Shown: positions 37,301-44,331 of the stretch, piece after piece
Layout of the letters: each line of letters begins with the position of its first letter
Position numbering within the stretch: the first letter of the stretch is position 1
Source of the DNA: DAOSXA01 sp964526835
GTDB taxonomy: Bacteria; Zixibacteria; MSB-5A5; GN15; FEB-12
Length of the DNA: 64,000 bases
Assembly (NCBI GenBank): GCA_964526835.1
Contig: CAZGMK010000015.1
Coordinates: 1-64,000, forward strand
Direction of reading: 5' to 3'
The notes under the pieces: model-generated
Database searches by the model: none
The model's input: the letters and a program-made list of their open reading frames with translations, nothing else
What the model was told of the DNA's origin: nothing
Program-made: the position numbers and the translations under genes

Positions 37301-39977
37301 GAGTTTCGACCAGTCCGGCTCTTACGACATCACTTTCTATGCCACTGACGGTGAATTCACCGATTCCCAGCAAGTGGCGATTATCATTAGCGAGGCCGGC
37401 AACCAGACTCCGGTCATCGATCCGATAGCCGATACGACCATCGAGGAGGGTACAACACTGGTGGTACCGATTGTCGCTTCGGATCCTGACGGCACGCCGG
37501 TGGCTATCAGTGTCAGTACGACGATTCCGACCGCCCGCTACTCCTTCGTCGATAACGGCGATGGCACCGGCAGCTTTACCTACACCGCCAGCTACTTCGA
37601 CGCGGGTGTCGATACGGTCAGGATCTTCGCCTCCGAGATCGGAGGATCGCTGACCGGGACCGAGACCTTCGTGGTCACGACGACTGATGTGAATCAGCCG
37701 CCGGTTTTCGAAGATCGCGGGCCCTACGCGATGATCATCTTCGATACCCTGGTGGTTAACCTGGTGGTGCACGATTCGACTGATCCGGACAGCGAAGCGG
37801 TCGTCTTCCTGCCGACCGACGGCCTGCCGGAGAACGCTTCACTGGTTGACAACGGGGACAATACGGGAACCTTCACCTTCGCCCCGGTCTGGGGACAGGA
37901 CGGCACTTACGACGTTACCTTCTGGGCCGTCGACCAGGGCAATCCGCCCATGTCGAGCAGTCTCACCATTACGATACAGGTCCAGAATGATAACCTGCCT
38001 CCGGAGATCACCCAGCCCGACGCGCAGTCGGTGCTCGAGGGCTCATCGCTGAGCTTCCTGATCACCGGCAGCGATCCCGACGGCGCCGTCCCGCCGAGTT
38101 TGCTGGTGAACGTCGAGATCGAGAACGCCACCTTTGTCGACAGCGGCAACGGCGTTGCCTCATACAGCTTCGCCCCGAGCTACGTCCAGAGCGGCCTGTA
38201 CCACGTCAAGTTCGCAGCAACCGACGGTATCGATACGACCTGGACCGACCCGGTCTTGATTCAGGTGATCGAAGCCGGCAACCAGACCCCGTATTTCGAC
38301 TCTCTGCCGCCTGACTCGGTGGTCGAGGGAGAGGTACTGACTGGTGTCATAACCGGTGGAGATCCCGACCTGGACGAGGTAACCTTCGACCTCGATTCGG
38401 CCACCATTCCGAATAACTTCGTCCTGATCGACAGCGGCGGAGGTGTCGCCTCGTACGAATTCGCCCCCGACTTCGAGCAGTCCGGCTTCTACGAGATCGG
38501 TATCATAATCTCCGACGGCGAAGCGGCCGATACCGGCCTGCTGATTATCACGGTAATCGAAGCCGGTAATCAGTTGCCCGTCCTGGACCCGATCGACGAC
38601 TACACCGTGGATGAGGCTGTCAACCTGAACTTCACCGTGACAGCCAGTGATATCGATGGCCCGCCGCCCCTTCTGAGCACCTCATCGCTGCCGGGAGCCG
38701 CTACTTTCACCGACAATGGCGACGGGACGGGGATATTCGACTGGACCCCGACTTACGACGATTCCGGCAGCTACAATATCACCTTCTACGCCACGGATGT
38801 CGATTTCCCGACCGAAGTAGACTCACAGGTTGTCAACATCACGGTGAACGACATCAACCGCGCTCCCTGGTACCTGCTTCCGCCGTCGCAGGCGATCCAG
38901 GATACGGTCTCGGAGGGCGGGACGCTGACCCTGGAGATCACGGCCTGGGACGATGACGGATCAATCCCATTTATCGAGGCTTTCCTCGACGGCCAGGACA
39001 CGCTGGCCACGAACATGAGCTTCACGACGATTGTCGACGGGACCAACAGAGTGGGCACCCTGTTGTTCAATCCCGACTTCAGTCAGGGCAACAACAACCC
39101 GACCTTCTACTACGTGAAGTTCCGGGTCGTCGACGAGTTCGACCCCACGCTGTTCCGGACTTCCGGAACCATAACGTTCCGCGTCTACCCGGTTAACCGC
39201 CCGCCGTACATCAACTTCTCCGATGGCCCCGGACCGTTTACAATCGCTGAAGGTGAGATGATCTCCTTCAACGTGCAGGCACTGGATCCGGACGGCACGA
39301 CCCCGACACTGCGCGCCGAAGGCCTGCCGGACAGCAACTACACCGCCAGCCAGCCGCAACAGAATGTGATCATGTTCAGCTTCAATCCTGACTTCAACCA
39401 GGCCGGCCAGTACCTGATCAGCTTCATTGCCGAGGATGACAGCCTCGCCGCCGACACCCAGGTGGTTGAGATCAACGTCACCGACGCCGGCAATCAGGCC
39501 CCGGTCTGGGACGAGATTCTGCCCGACACCATAACCGTCTATCAGGACCAGCTCTTCGACACCACGATTAGCGCTTATGATCCTGAGGGACAAGAGATTA
39601 CGCTGACAGCCGAGGGAGTGCCGACCAACGCCTCCTTCAGCGCTACCGGCGGCGTCGGTGCCTTCAGCTTCTCGCCCGATGCCTCCCAGCTTGGCGACGT
39701 TTACGAAGTGCTCTTCATTGCCGCCGACCCCACACCTCTGGCCGATACCATGATCGTGAATTTCAGTGTATCCACTTTCCTGAGGGGCGATGTTGACGGA
39801 AGCGCCAGCTACACCATCAACGATATCGTCTTCATGGCCGCGTACATGTTCCGGGGTGGCCCCGCCCCGGTCCCGATCGATGCCGCCGACGCCGACGCCT
39901 CCGGGCAGGTGGATATCAGCGATCTGGCCTTCATGGTCAACTTCATGTACCATTCCGGCCCGCGTCCCCCGCAGTAA
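31389..39977 (+). CDS. Giant secreted protein of 29 tandem Ig/cadherin-like repeats with C-terminal dockerin-like module
   Basis: A signal peptide (MKTMNRILITTLLLALTASVALA) precedes 29 repeats of about 93 residues that I counted by their opening NQAPVLDPIG-type motif. Each has EG..LSFTV.ASDPDG, LP.GASF.DNGDGTG.F.WTPDYTQ and a closing TF.A.DG...D...V.ITV. The pattern fits putative-Ig (He_PIG)/cadherin-like folds, and the DPDG and DNGDG loops suggest calcium binding. Repeats 2-5 are nearly identical; later ones diverge progressively. The end (2799-2862) is a dockerin-like pair, RGDVDGSASYTINDIVFMAAYMF and ADADASGQVDISDLAFMV, with no FlgD-like tail. Such length suits a surface stalk, adhesin or spacer. 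It is last in a three-gene unit and is followed by a strong terminator. Confidence 0.93.
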   Translation: MKTMNRILITTLLLALTASVALAQTAPPVLDPIGAQSTDENVNLSFAVSASDADGTTPTLTTSTLPTGASFTDNGDGTGSFSWTPDYTQAGSYDVTFYANDAVSADVDSELVVITVNNVNQAPVLDPIGSQSVAEGVLLSFTVTASDPDGTIPTLSTSALPTGASFTDNGDGTGSFSWTPDYTQAGSYDITFTANDGDLTDDELVTVTVTNTNQAPVLDPIGSQSVAEGVLLSFTVTASDPDGTIPTLTTSTLPTGASFTDNGDGTGSFSWTPDYTQAGSYDITFTANDGDLTDDELVTVTVTNTNQAPVLDPIGSQSVAEGVVLSFTVTASDPDGTIPSLSTSALPTGASFTDNGDGTGSFSWTPDYTQAGSYDITFTANDGDLTDDELVTVTVTNTNQAPVLDPIGSQSVAEGVVLSFTVTASDPDGTIPTLSTSALPTGASFTDNGDGTGSFSWTPDYTQSGSYDITFTANDGDLTDDELVTVTVTEAGNQAPILDPIGPQSVTEGNLLSFTVTASDPDGTIPNLFTSALPSGASFTDNGDGTGDFSWTPTYTQAGTYNVTFYADDGDIADVEAVEIVVVEAGNQAPVLDPIGDQSVTEGILLSFAVTASDPDGTIPTLSTSALPTGASFTDNGDGTGSFSWTPDYTQAGSYDITFTAGDGDLTDDELVTITVAEAGNQAPILDPIGPQSTTEDVLLTFSVSATDPDGTIPSLSTSTLPAGASFTDNGDGTGSFSWTPDYTQAGVYDITFTADDGAATDDEIVTITVNDAGNQTPVLDPIGDQSTTEGVLLSFSVSASDPDGVPPALLTSTLPAGATFIDNGDGTGDFAWTPDYTQSGVYDITFTADDGLATDDEVVTITVIEAGNQAPILDPIGPQSTTEGVELSFIVTAYDPDGTIPTLSAADLPSGASFTDNGDGTGDFAWTPDFTQSGLYDVTFYANDGALADLEIVTITVADVGNQAPILDPIGPQSTTEDVLLSFTVSATDPDGTIPSLSTSALPDGATFVDNGDGTGDFAWTPDFTQAGLYDITFTASDGTLTDEELVTITVADAGNQAPVLAPIGPQSGAEDVLLSFTVSATDPDGTIPSLIATDLPAGATFIDNGDGTGDFNWTPDFTQAGVYDVTFTASDGSLTDDEIVEITIADAGNQAPILAPIGAQSTTEGILLSFAVSATDPDGTFPALTTSTLPAGASFIDNGDGTGEFSWTPDYTQSGSYDVTFTASDGTLTDEELVTITVAEAGNQAPILDPIGPQSTTEDVLLSFTVSATDPDGTIPSLSTSALPTGATFVDNGDGTGSFNWTPDFTQSGIYDVTFSASDGALTDEEIVTITVVDAGNNDPVLAAIDDQETDENVPLSFSVSATDADGVTPILSTSPLPTGATFVDNGDGTGTFDWTPTYDDSGSYLVTFYATDGDVPSSVDSQQVTITVNNVNRDVVLAAIGDQSGAEGTLLSFTVTASDPDGDPPVLTSSTLPGTAAFIDNGDGTGDFSWTPTYDDSGSYVVTFYATDGAFPSSVDSETVTITIDNTNRLPELATIGAQSGEEEVPLTFGVSATDPDGEIPILSASPLPGTATFVDNGDGTGVFDWTPTTADSGTYLVTFYAADAAYPTDVDSEVVTIYITNANQPPVLAAIGDQETTEGVLLSVPVSASDPDGDFPILSTSALPAEAVFTDNGDGTGSLDWTPGYTQSGVYDVTFYAEDAAYPGVIDSETVVITVNEAGNQPPEFEGMATQNVAEGSELNVTITANDPDGDIPALSSGPLPEGATFTDNLDGTGAFVWTPDYWQAGTYSITIYADDGEFIDSLIFDVVVADAGNQPPSVDPIDPQTVVEGVNLNFTVTASDPDAVIPTLTSSTLPAGAVFTDNVDGTGTFDWTPDFTQAGSYDITFYADDGIAVDSQIANITVIDNVAPPVLAAIDDQSGFEGSAVSFAVSATDPDGQVPILSTSALPSGASFVDNGDGAGAFDWVPSFDQSGSYDITFYATDGEFTDSQQVAIIISEAGNQTPVIDPIADTTIEEGTTLVVPIVASDPDGTPVAISVSTTIPTARYSFVDNGDGTGSFTYTASYFDAGVDTVRIFASEIGGSLTGTETFVVTTTDVNQPPVFEDRGPYAMIIFDTLVVNLVVHDSTDPDSEAVVFLPTDGLPENASLVDNGDNTGTFTFAPVWGQDGTYDVTFWAVDQGNPPMSSSLTITIQVQNDNLPPEITQPDAQSVLEGSSLSFLITGSDPDGAVPPSLLVNVEIENATFVDSGNGVASYSFAPSYVQSGLYHVKFAATDGIDTTWTDPVLIQVIEAGNQTPYFDSLPPDSVVEGEVLTGVITGGDPDLDEVTFDLDSATIPNNFVLIDSGGGVASYEFAPDFEQSGFYEIGIIISDGEAADTGLLIITVIEAGNQLPVLDPIDDYTVDEAVNLNFTVTASDIDGPPPLLSTSSLPGAATFTDNGDGTGIFDWTPTYDDSGSYNITFYATDVDFPTEVDSQVVNITVNDINRAPWYLLPPSQAIQDTVSEGGTLTLEITAWDDDGSIPFIEAFLDGQDTLATNMSFTTIVDGTNRVGTLLFNPDFSQGNNNPTFYYVKFRVVDEFDPTLFRTSGTITFRVYPVNRPPYINFSDGPGPFTIAEGEMISFNVQALDPDGTTPTLRAEGLPDSNYTASQPQQNVIMFSFNPDFNQAGQYLISFIAEDDSLAADTQVVEINVTDAGNQAPVWDEILPDTITVYQDQLFDTTISAYDPEGQEITLTAEGVPTNASFSATGGVGAFSFSPDASQLGDVYEVLFIAADPTPLADTMIVNFSVSTFLRGDVDGSASYTINDIVFMAAYMFRGGPAPVPIDAADADASGQVDISDLAFMVNFMYHSGPRPPQ
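31751..32870 (+). repeat. Tandem near-identical 279-bp repeats inside the giant Ig-like gene
   Basis: Units start at 31751, 32030, 32309 and 32588, exactly 279 bases (93 codons) apart; the last is 282 because of one extra codon at its end. They differ by only scattered substitutions, many synonymous, pointing to recent duplication or gene conversion. Unequal exchange or assembly collapse is likely here. Confidence 0.95.
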
Positions 39978-40002
39978 CTGCGCTGCCTTTCCCGATGACA
40001 AA

Positions 40003-40028
40003 GGCCGCCCCACCGGGCGGCCTTTTTT
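40003..40028 (+). terminator. Rho-independent terminator after the giant repeat gene
   Basis: GGCCGCC/GGCGGCC stem (7 bp) with a six-base loop and a T6 tail, 26 bases after the stop. Confidence 0.9.
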
Positions 40029-40101
40029 GGGGCTGGATCAAGCGGTTAGTACGGCCTCACGAGAAATGCGGAAATATCTGTAAGCCATTGTCCAAAAGGC
40101 C

Positions 40102-40130
40102 TTGACAAGGGTTTTGGCCAACATTATAAT
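40102..40130 (+). promoter_or_regulatory. Perfect consensus sigma70 promoter
   Basis: TTGACA (40102-40107), 17-base spacer, TATAAT (40125-40130): both hexamers and the spacing are ideal. It is the strongest promoter-like sequence I see in the window. Confidence 0.88.
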
Positions 40131-40568
40131 GTTATTGCTATCGCCCTAGTGCGGTGGCATTGCAAAATGGCGTGGTCTCACGTAATTCTCGCTTGGTGAT
40201 TGGGTTTTCACTCAAGCTCATAATGTATGGCTTCGGTAGAGATGCTGTACGTGAAGGTTGACGAAGAACGTTTCTAGGCAATTGCTTTGATGTACGCAAG
40301 CTTTGTATTTCCATTGCTTCAGAACGCGAAACTACTCAACCCTGAGGGCTGGCGTATATGATGCGCCCGGCGCTCGATTCGGACGTAAGGAGGTGTACCC
40401 CGCAGCAGAGTAATTGAAACAAACTGACGGTTGCATTTTGATGAAAAGGGTATCCCGCCCGAGACCGCATATAAGGACGAACCTTTCACTCGGTCGAAGG
40501 ATGATGCCCGGACACGAAAGCATTTTCTTGTTGGGAACTTGTTAACTTCTTATCAAAAGGAGCGATTG

Positions 40569-43500
40569 ATGACCAGGAGAATTTCTACTCTGATGATTCT
40601 CTCCTTACTGGTAGTCGCCCTCATGGCTATGTCGGTTTCCGCCGCCAAGGCCCCCCAGAGCACGCGCATAATCAGCCCGGACGCAAAGAGGGTTATGCAG
40701 TATGCGCTGCCGATGGCGGGCGCCGAGACGGCGACCTTTGGCTCTTCGAGCAAGGGCCAGACCGAACAGGCCCTGGGCATGGCCAACCCGCCGAATTCCG
40801 GTTCGCCCGGTATGGCCGTTGGCCTGACCACCTACGACTATCAGCACAACGGCCGTATGCCCCGCATGGTCGACTGGGGCTACGATGCCACCCAGGGATT
40901 CGCCATTCACTTCCTGTGGATGTGGATGGAGGGTTCGACCATTGCGAACCGCAAATACGCCTATAACGCCTGGAAAGACAACGCCAGCGATCTGGCCTTC
41001 CCTTACACCGGGGCATCTGAAGTCCAGGACGATGGTGGTATGGCCGGTTACGTGGCGCTTGATGTCACCGACACCGACTACGGTGACGGCATCAACCTGC
41101 CGAACCTTGCCGTGCCTTCAGGCCACGAACACACCGGCGATGGTGTGTATCGTGTTACGACCTACTGGGATTTCACACCGGTCATGGGTTTCTTCAACAC
41201 GAGCTCAGCGGTTTCGGATGCGGTTTGGCAGTATGCCTTGCAGCCGGATGGCGAGTATGTCATCTGGCCGTCGATGGCCTATCAGGACATTCCGGGCAAT
41301 GACCCGGTGCTGCACGTTTTCGCGCAGGAATCCAAGCCTGATGCGGCCGATCCGCAGTCGATCTACTACTTCCGTAAGGTTGGTTATCAGGATGCCGGTA
41401 CCTGGGATTTCCCGCCTTACGTTGTCGACACCGTCTTTGACATCGCTCAGGATGTCACCGCTTCCAAGACCAATGGCAAGGTTGCGTTGGTGTGGGTGGC
41501 CAACCTGCCGGCTCCCGGCGACTGCGACACCTGCTCCGACAACACGGGCAACCACGCCGAGGTCAGTGTCCAGTTGGACAATGATATGTACTATCAGATA
41601 TCGAACGACTTCGGTGCGACTTTCCAGCCTCGTGTCAACCTGACGCAGAACCAGAGAGGCGTGGACGGTTATCGTCCGTATACCGACCTGCAGTCTCTGA
41701 TCACCTCCGACAACAACCTGCACATAATCTGGACCGGCCGTGTCTGGGAAGGCTCGGCTGAGCCGACCACGGCTTACACCTGGCGCTGCCGTGTTTTCCA
41801 CTGGAGCGAGCTGGTTACCTGCGGTCCGCGTACCGTGGCTGATCTGGAATGGGATCAGACGACTTGTGACGGTGGTTCCTGGAACCAGTTGAACGCCGCC
41901 AAGCCGGGCCTCGGTGAATGTAACGGCCGTCTGTATGCCACCTGGACGCAGTTCAACAACACGCCGGAAGGCGACACTGCCGACTGCGCCCAGCGCGGTC
42001 TTGACGGCAGCGATTTTGTTGGTGCGGCCAACGGTGAGCTGTGGGTTTCGGTGTCTGAGGACCTCGTTGGTGTGCTTTGGGACAAGCCCCGTAACATGAC
42101 CAACTCCCCGAGCCCGGGCTGCGATCCTGAGGGCGGCAGCGATCCCTGTGATTCCGATCACTGGTCGTCGATAGCCCGTGAGGGTTACGGCTACGGCGCT
42201 TCGACCGGCTACGGCGCGAATGTTCCGGACTCGGCCAAGGTGGACGTTTCCGGTTCTTACACCGGCGACGCCTACATTCCGATGCAGTACATCCACGACA
42301 TCGATGCCGGTGGTATCGTACAGGATGAGGGTACCTGGCAGGAAAACCACGTAGTGTGGTTCTCGCTTGCCTGTGTCGACCCGGTTGAGACCAAGTTGTT
42401 GTCGGTCAGCCCGTCAGAGGTCGGCTACCCGGCCTGGACCGATACCGACGTGAGCAACACCGGCGACACCACCCTGGTACTTGAGAATACCGGTAACGCC
42501 CAGTTCACGGCCAACTACTCGATCACCATGAGCACCGACGGCAGCATTACGCCGAGCTCAGGTAACGTGACGATCCCGGCCGGCTGCAACAACACGACCA
42601 CCCTGCCGATCACGTTCACTCAGGGCAGCGGTACCAGTGTGGCTGGTGAACTGACCTTCACGGGTTCGTTCGACAACTCGCCGCGGGTGGTCCCGCTCGA
42701 GTGGTTCTTCGTTGATACCCTTATCCCGCCGAAGTGGGATACTGTTTATGTGGACGACGGTACCAAGGCCGCGGCTCTGGCTCTTATCGTTGCCAACAAT
42801 GGTAACAAGGGTAATCAGGGCAGAGGCCACGTGAACCTCGACTACTTCGACTACGGTGACTGCGACGTCTATCCTGAAGGCGGCGATGATCTGTATCCGG
42901 GCGATGCCTCGATCTATCTGTACGATGGTTCGAAGATCATCTGCTGGGATGACGCCGGTACTCCGGTCTGCGACGCCTCTATCTTCGATCGTAACTGGAT
43001 CCAGGGTGGCTTCGTGCCCGGCGCCTACAGCAGCGCCGACGTTGTTCCGGCCTGGGTGCCCACCCCGGGCGGTACGCCGGTTGGTGACTTCTTCACCGCC
43101 ACCTACTACAACCGCGACACCACTATCCAGATCGACGAGCTGACCTTTGGTCCGGACAGCCCGACCAACCCGAACTGGATGATTCAGGTCGCCAAGTTCA
43201 GCAACCTGACCGGCAGCGATATCAGCGGTCTGGCTATTGGTGAAGGCATCGACTGGGATGTCCCGTCCGACTCCGCTTCCTGGAACAACTCGGGCTTCGA
43301 CGCTACGCGTCGCCTGATGTATCAGGTTGGTTCCGAGTTTGGTCAGGACGATCAGTGTCAGCCCAACGACGACCGCTACGGTGGTCTGGCTGTGGCCGCC
43401 CAGTATGACGGCACCAACTGGACCGAAGCCACTTACGGCCTGTACACCCTCGACAACTCGACCCAGGTGTATCCGTTTGGCGGTTTCGACGATGACTCGT

Positions 43501-43964
43501 TGTGGAAGTACATGGAGCAGAACAGCGGTTTCTCGATTTCCGATGCGACCGACGATGACCTGCACATGATGGCCACGTACCAGTGGAACTACACGCTGAC
43601 CGCTTCCGGTGAGCTGGTGGTTTACACCTGTCTGGTGACCGAGAAGGCCGGTGAGGCCGCCTTCCTGGCCGCCTGTGATGAGTGTCTGGCTTACGTGGAC
43701 AGTGAGTTCAAGCCGGGCGGCGGCGAGACCTGCTGCAACCTGCGCGGCGACATCGACCACAGTGGCGCCGGTCCGGACATCTCCGACTTGGTCTACCTGG
43801 TGAGCTATATGTTCTCCGGTGGCACGCCTCCTCCGTGTGAAGAAGGCGGCGTTTACCTTGAGGCCGACGTCGACGGTAGTGGCGCCGGTCCGGACATCTC
43901 CGACCTGGTTTACCTGGTGAGCTACATGTTCTCCGGTGGCCCGGCCCCGGTTCCGTGTCCGTAA
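40569..43964 (+). CDS. Large secreted protein with Asp-box region, Ig-like domain and paired dockerin-like repeats
   Basis: I place the start at 40569: AGGAG lies seven bases upstream and the product begins with a clean signal peptide (MTRRISTLMILSLLVVALMAMSVSAA). Residues 150-600 are rich in Trp, Tyr and Asp and include SNDFGATFQPRVNLT (about 345), a sialidase/BNR-type Asp box. A beta-propeller is therefore plausible. An Ig-like stretch follows (VSPSEVGYPAWTDTDVSNTGDTTLVLENTG), then an unassigned C-terminal region. Two dockerin-like repeats end the chain (1059-1131; RGDIDHSGAGPDISDLVYLV and ADVDGSGAGPDISDLVYLV). There is no FlgD-like tail. A perfect promoter, a strong terminator and GGT/CGT-rich codons argue for very high expression. 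No catalytic site is identifiable. Confidence 0.85.
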   Translation: MTRRISTLMILSLLVVALMAMSVSAAKAPQSTRIISPDAKRVMQYALPMAGAETATFGSSSKGQTEQALGMANPPNSGSPGMAVGLTTYDYQHNGRMPRMVDWGYDATQGFAIHFLWMWMEGSTIANRKYAYNAWKDNASDLAFPYTGASEVQDDGGMAGYVALDVTDTDYGDGINLPNLAVPSGHEHTGDGVYRVTTYWDFTPVMGFFNTSSAVSDAVWQYALQPDGEYVIWPSMAYQDIPGNDPVLHVFAQESKPDAADPQSIYYFRKVGYQDAGTWDFPPYVVDTVFDIAQDVTASKTNGKVALVWVANLPAPGDCDTCSDNTGNHAEVSVQLDNDMYYQISNDFGATFQPRVNLTQNQRGVDGYRPYTDLQSLITSDNNLHIIWTGRVWEGSAEPTTAYTWRCRVFHWSELVTCGPRTVADLEWDQTTCDGGSWNQLNAAKPGLGECNGRLYATWTQFNNTPEGDTADCAQRGLDGSDFVGAANGELWVSVSEDLVGVLWDKPRNMTNSPSPGCDPEGGSDPCDSDHWSSIAREGYGYGASTGYGANVPDSAKVDVSGSYTGDAYIPMQYIHDIDAGGIVQDEGTWQENHVVWFSLACVDPVETKLLSVSPSEVGYPAWTDTDVSNTGDTTLVLENTGNAQFTANYSITMSTDGSITPSSGNVTIPAGCNNTTTLPITFTQGSGTSVAGELTFTGSFDNSPRVVPLEWFFVDTLIPPKWDTVYVDDGTKAAALALIVANNGNKGNQGRGHVNLDYFDYGDCDVYPEGGDDLYPGDASIYLYDGSKIICWDDAGTPVCDASIFDRNWIQGGFVPGAYSSADVVPAWVPTPGGTPVGDFFTATYYNRDTTIQIDELTFGPDSPTNPNWMIQVAKFSNLTGSDISGLAIGEGIDWDVPSDSASWNNSGFDATRRLMYQVGSEFGQDDQCQPNDDRYGGLAVAAQYDGTNWTEATYGLYTLDNSTQVYPFGGFDDDSLWKYMEQNSGFSISDATDDDLHMMATYQWNYTLTASGELVVYTCLVTEKAGEAAFLAACDECLAYVDSEFKPGGGETCCNLRGDIDHSGAGPDISDLVYLVSYMFSGGTPPPCEEGGVYLEADVDGSGAGPDISDLVYLVSYMFSGGPAPVPCP

Positions 43965-44331
43965 TTTAGCTGACTGATTCGGGATCACATTTGTAGTGAT
44001 TCCATCCGAATACAGCACCGCCATCCCCGCCTTCGGGCGGGGATGGCCTTTTTATGTCTTGGAGAACCGCGGAACGTGGCTATATTTAGGCGTCTGCATG
44101 CTCAATACCTGCATGAGCGTGACCGGGCATCCCGGCAAGCGTCGCCGGGTGTGGCCATCGAATCACGCATGAACCTAACCGGTCCATCATGTGTTGTATT
44201 CGTATAACTATGGGCAATTCGGCTGTGGTGGAACGCCCGCCCGAAACTGCTGCCAGAGGTAAATGATCGCAGGAAAAGTGTCGTCAATAGATAACAGCAA
44301 CAATAGCCTTTCTAACTCAGCGGAGCATTTC
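43965..44331. other. Intergenic region of 367 bases
   Basis: Besides the terminator at 44020-44054 it holds the upstream region of the subtilisin-like gene. A TATAAC near 44202 could be a -10, but no good -35 accompanies it. Confidence 0.5.
44020..44054 (+). terminator. Strong rho-independent terminator
   Basis: Perfect 12-bp stem GCCATCCCCGCC/GGCGGGGATGGC with a TTCG tetraloop and a T5 tail, 55 bases after the stop of the 40569 gene. Confidence 0.95.

Larger units (their letters stand above)
39978..40568. other. Intergenic region with terminator, consensus promoter and long leader
   Basis: It holds the terminator at 40003-40028, the promoter at 40102-40130 and a leader of roughly 430 nt up to the ATG at 40569. 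The coding frame stays open upstream to 40431. I discount that extension, because a good ribosome binding site and a signal peptide mark 40569. Confidence 0.75.

Noticed and set aside
40431..40568. N-terminal extension of the 40569 gene to an upstream ATG
   Set aside because: It would put 46 polar residues before the signal peptide, and AGGAG is correctly spaced only for 40569.
42558..44024. Minus-strand ORF of 488 codons opposite the 40569 gene
   Set aside because: It runs through the complement of the dockerin repeats and the region before the terminator; no recognisable content.
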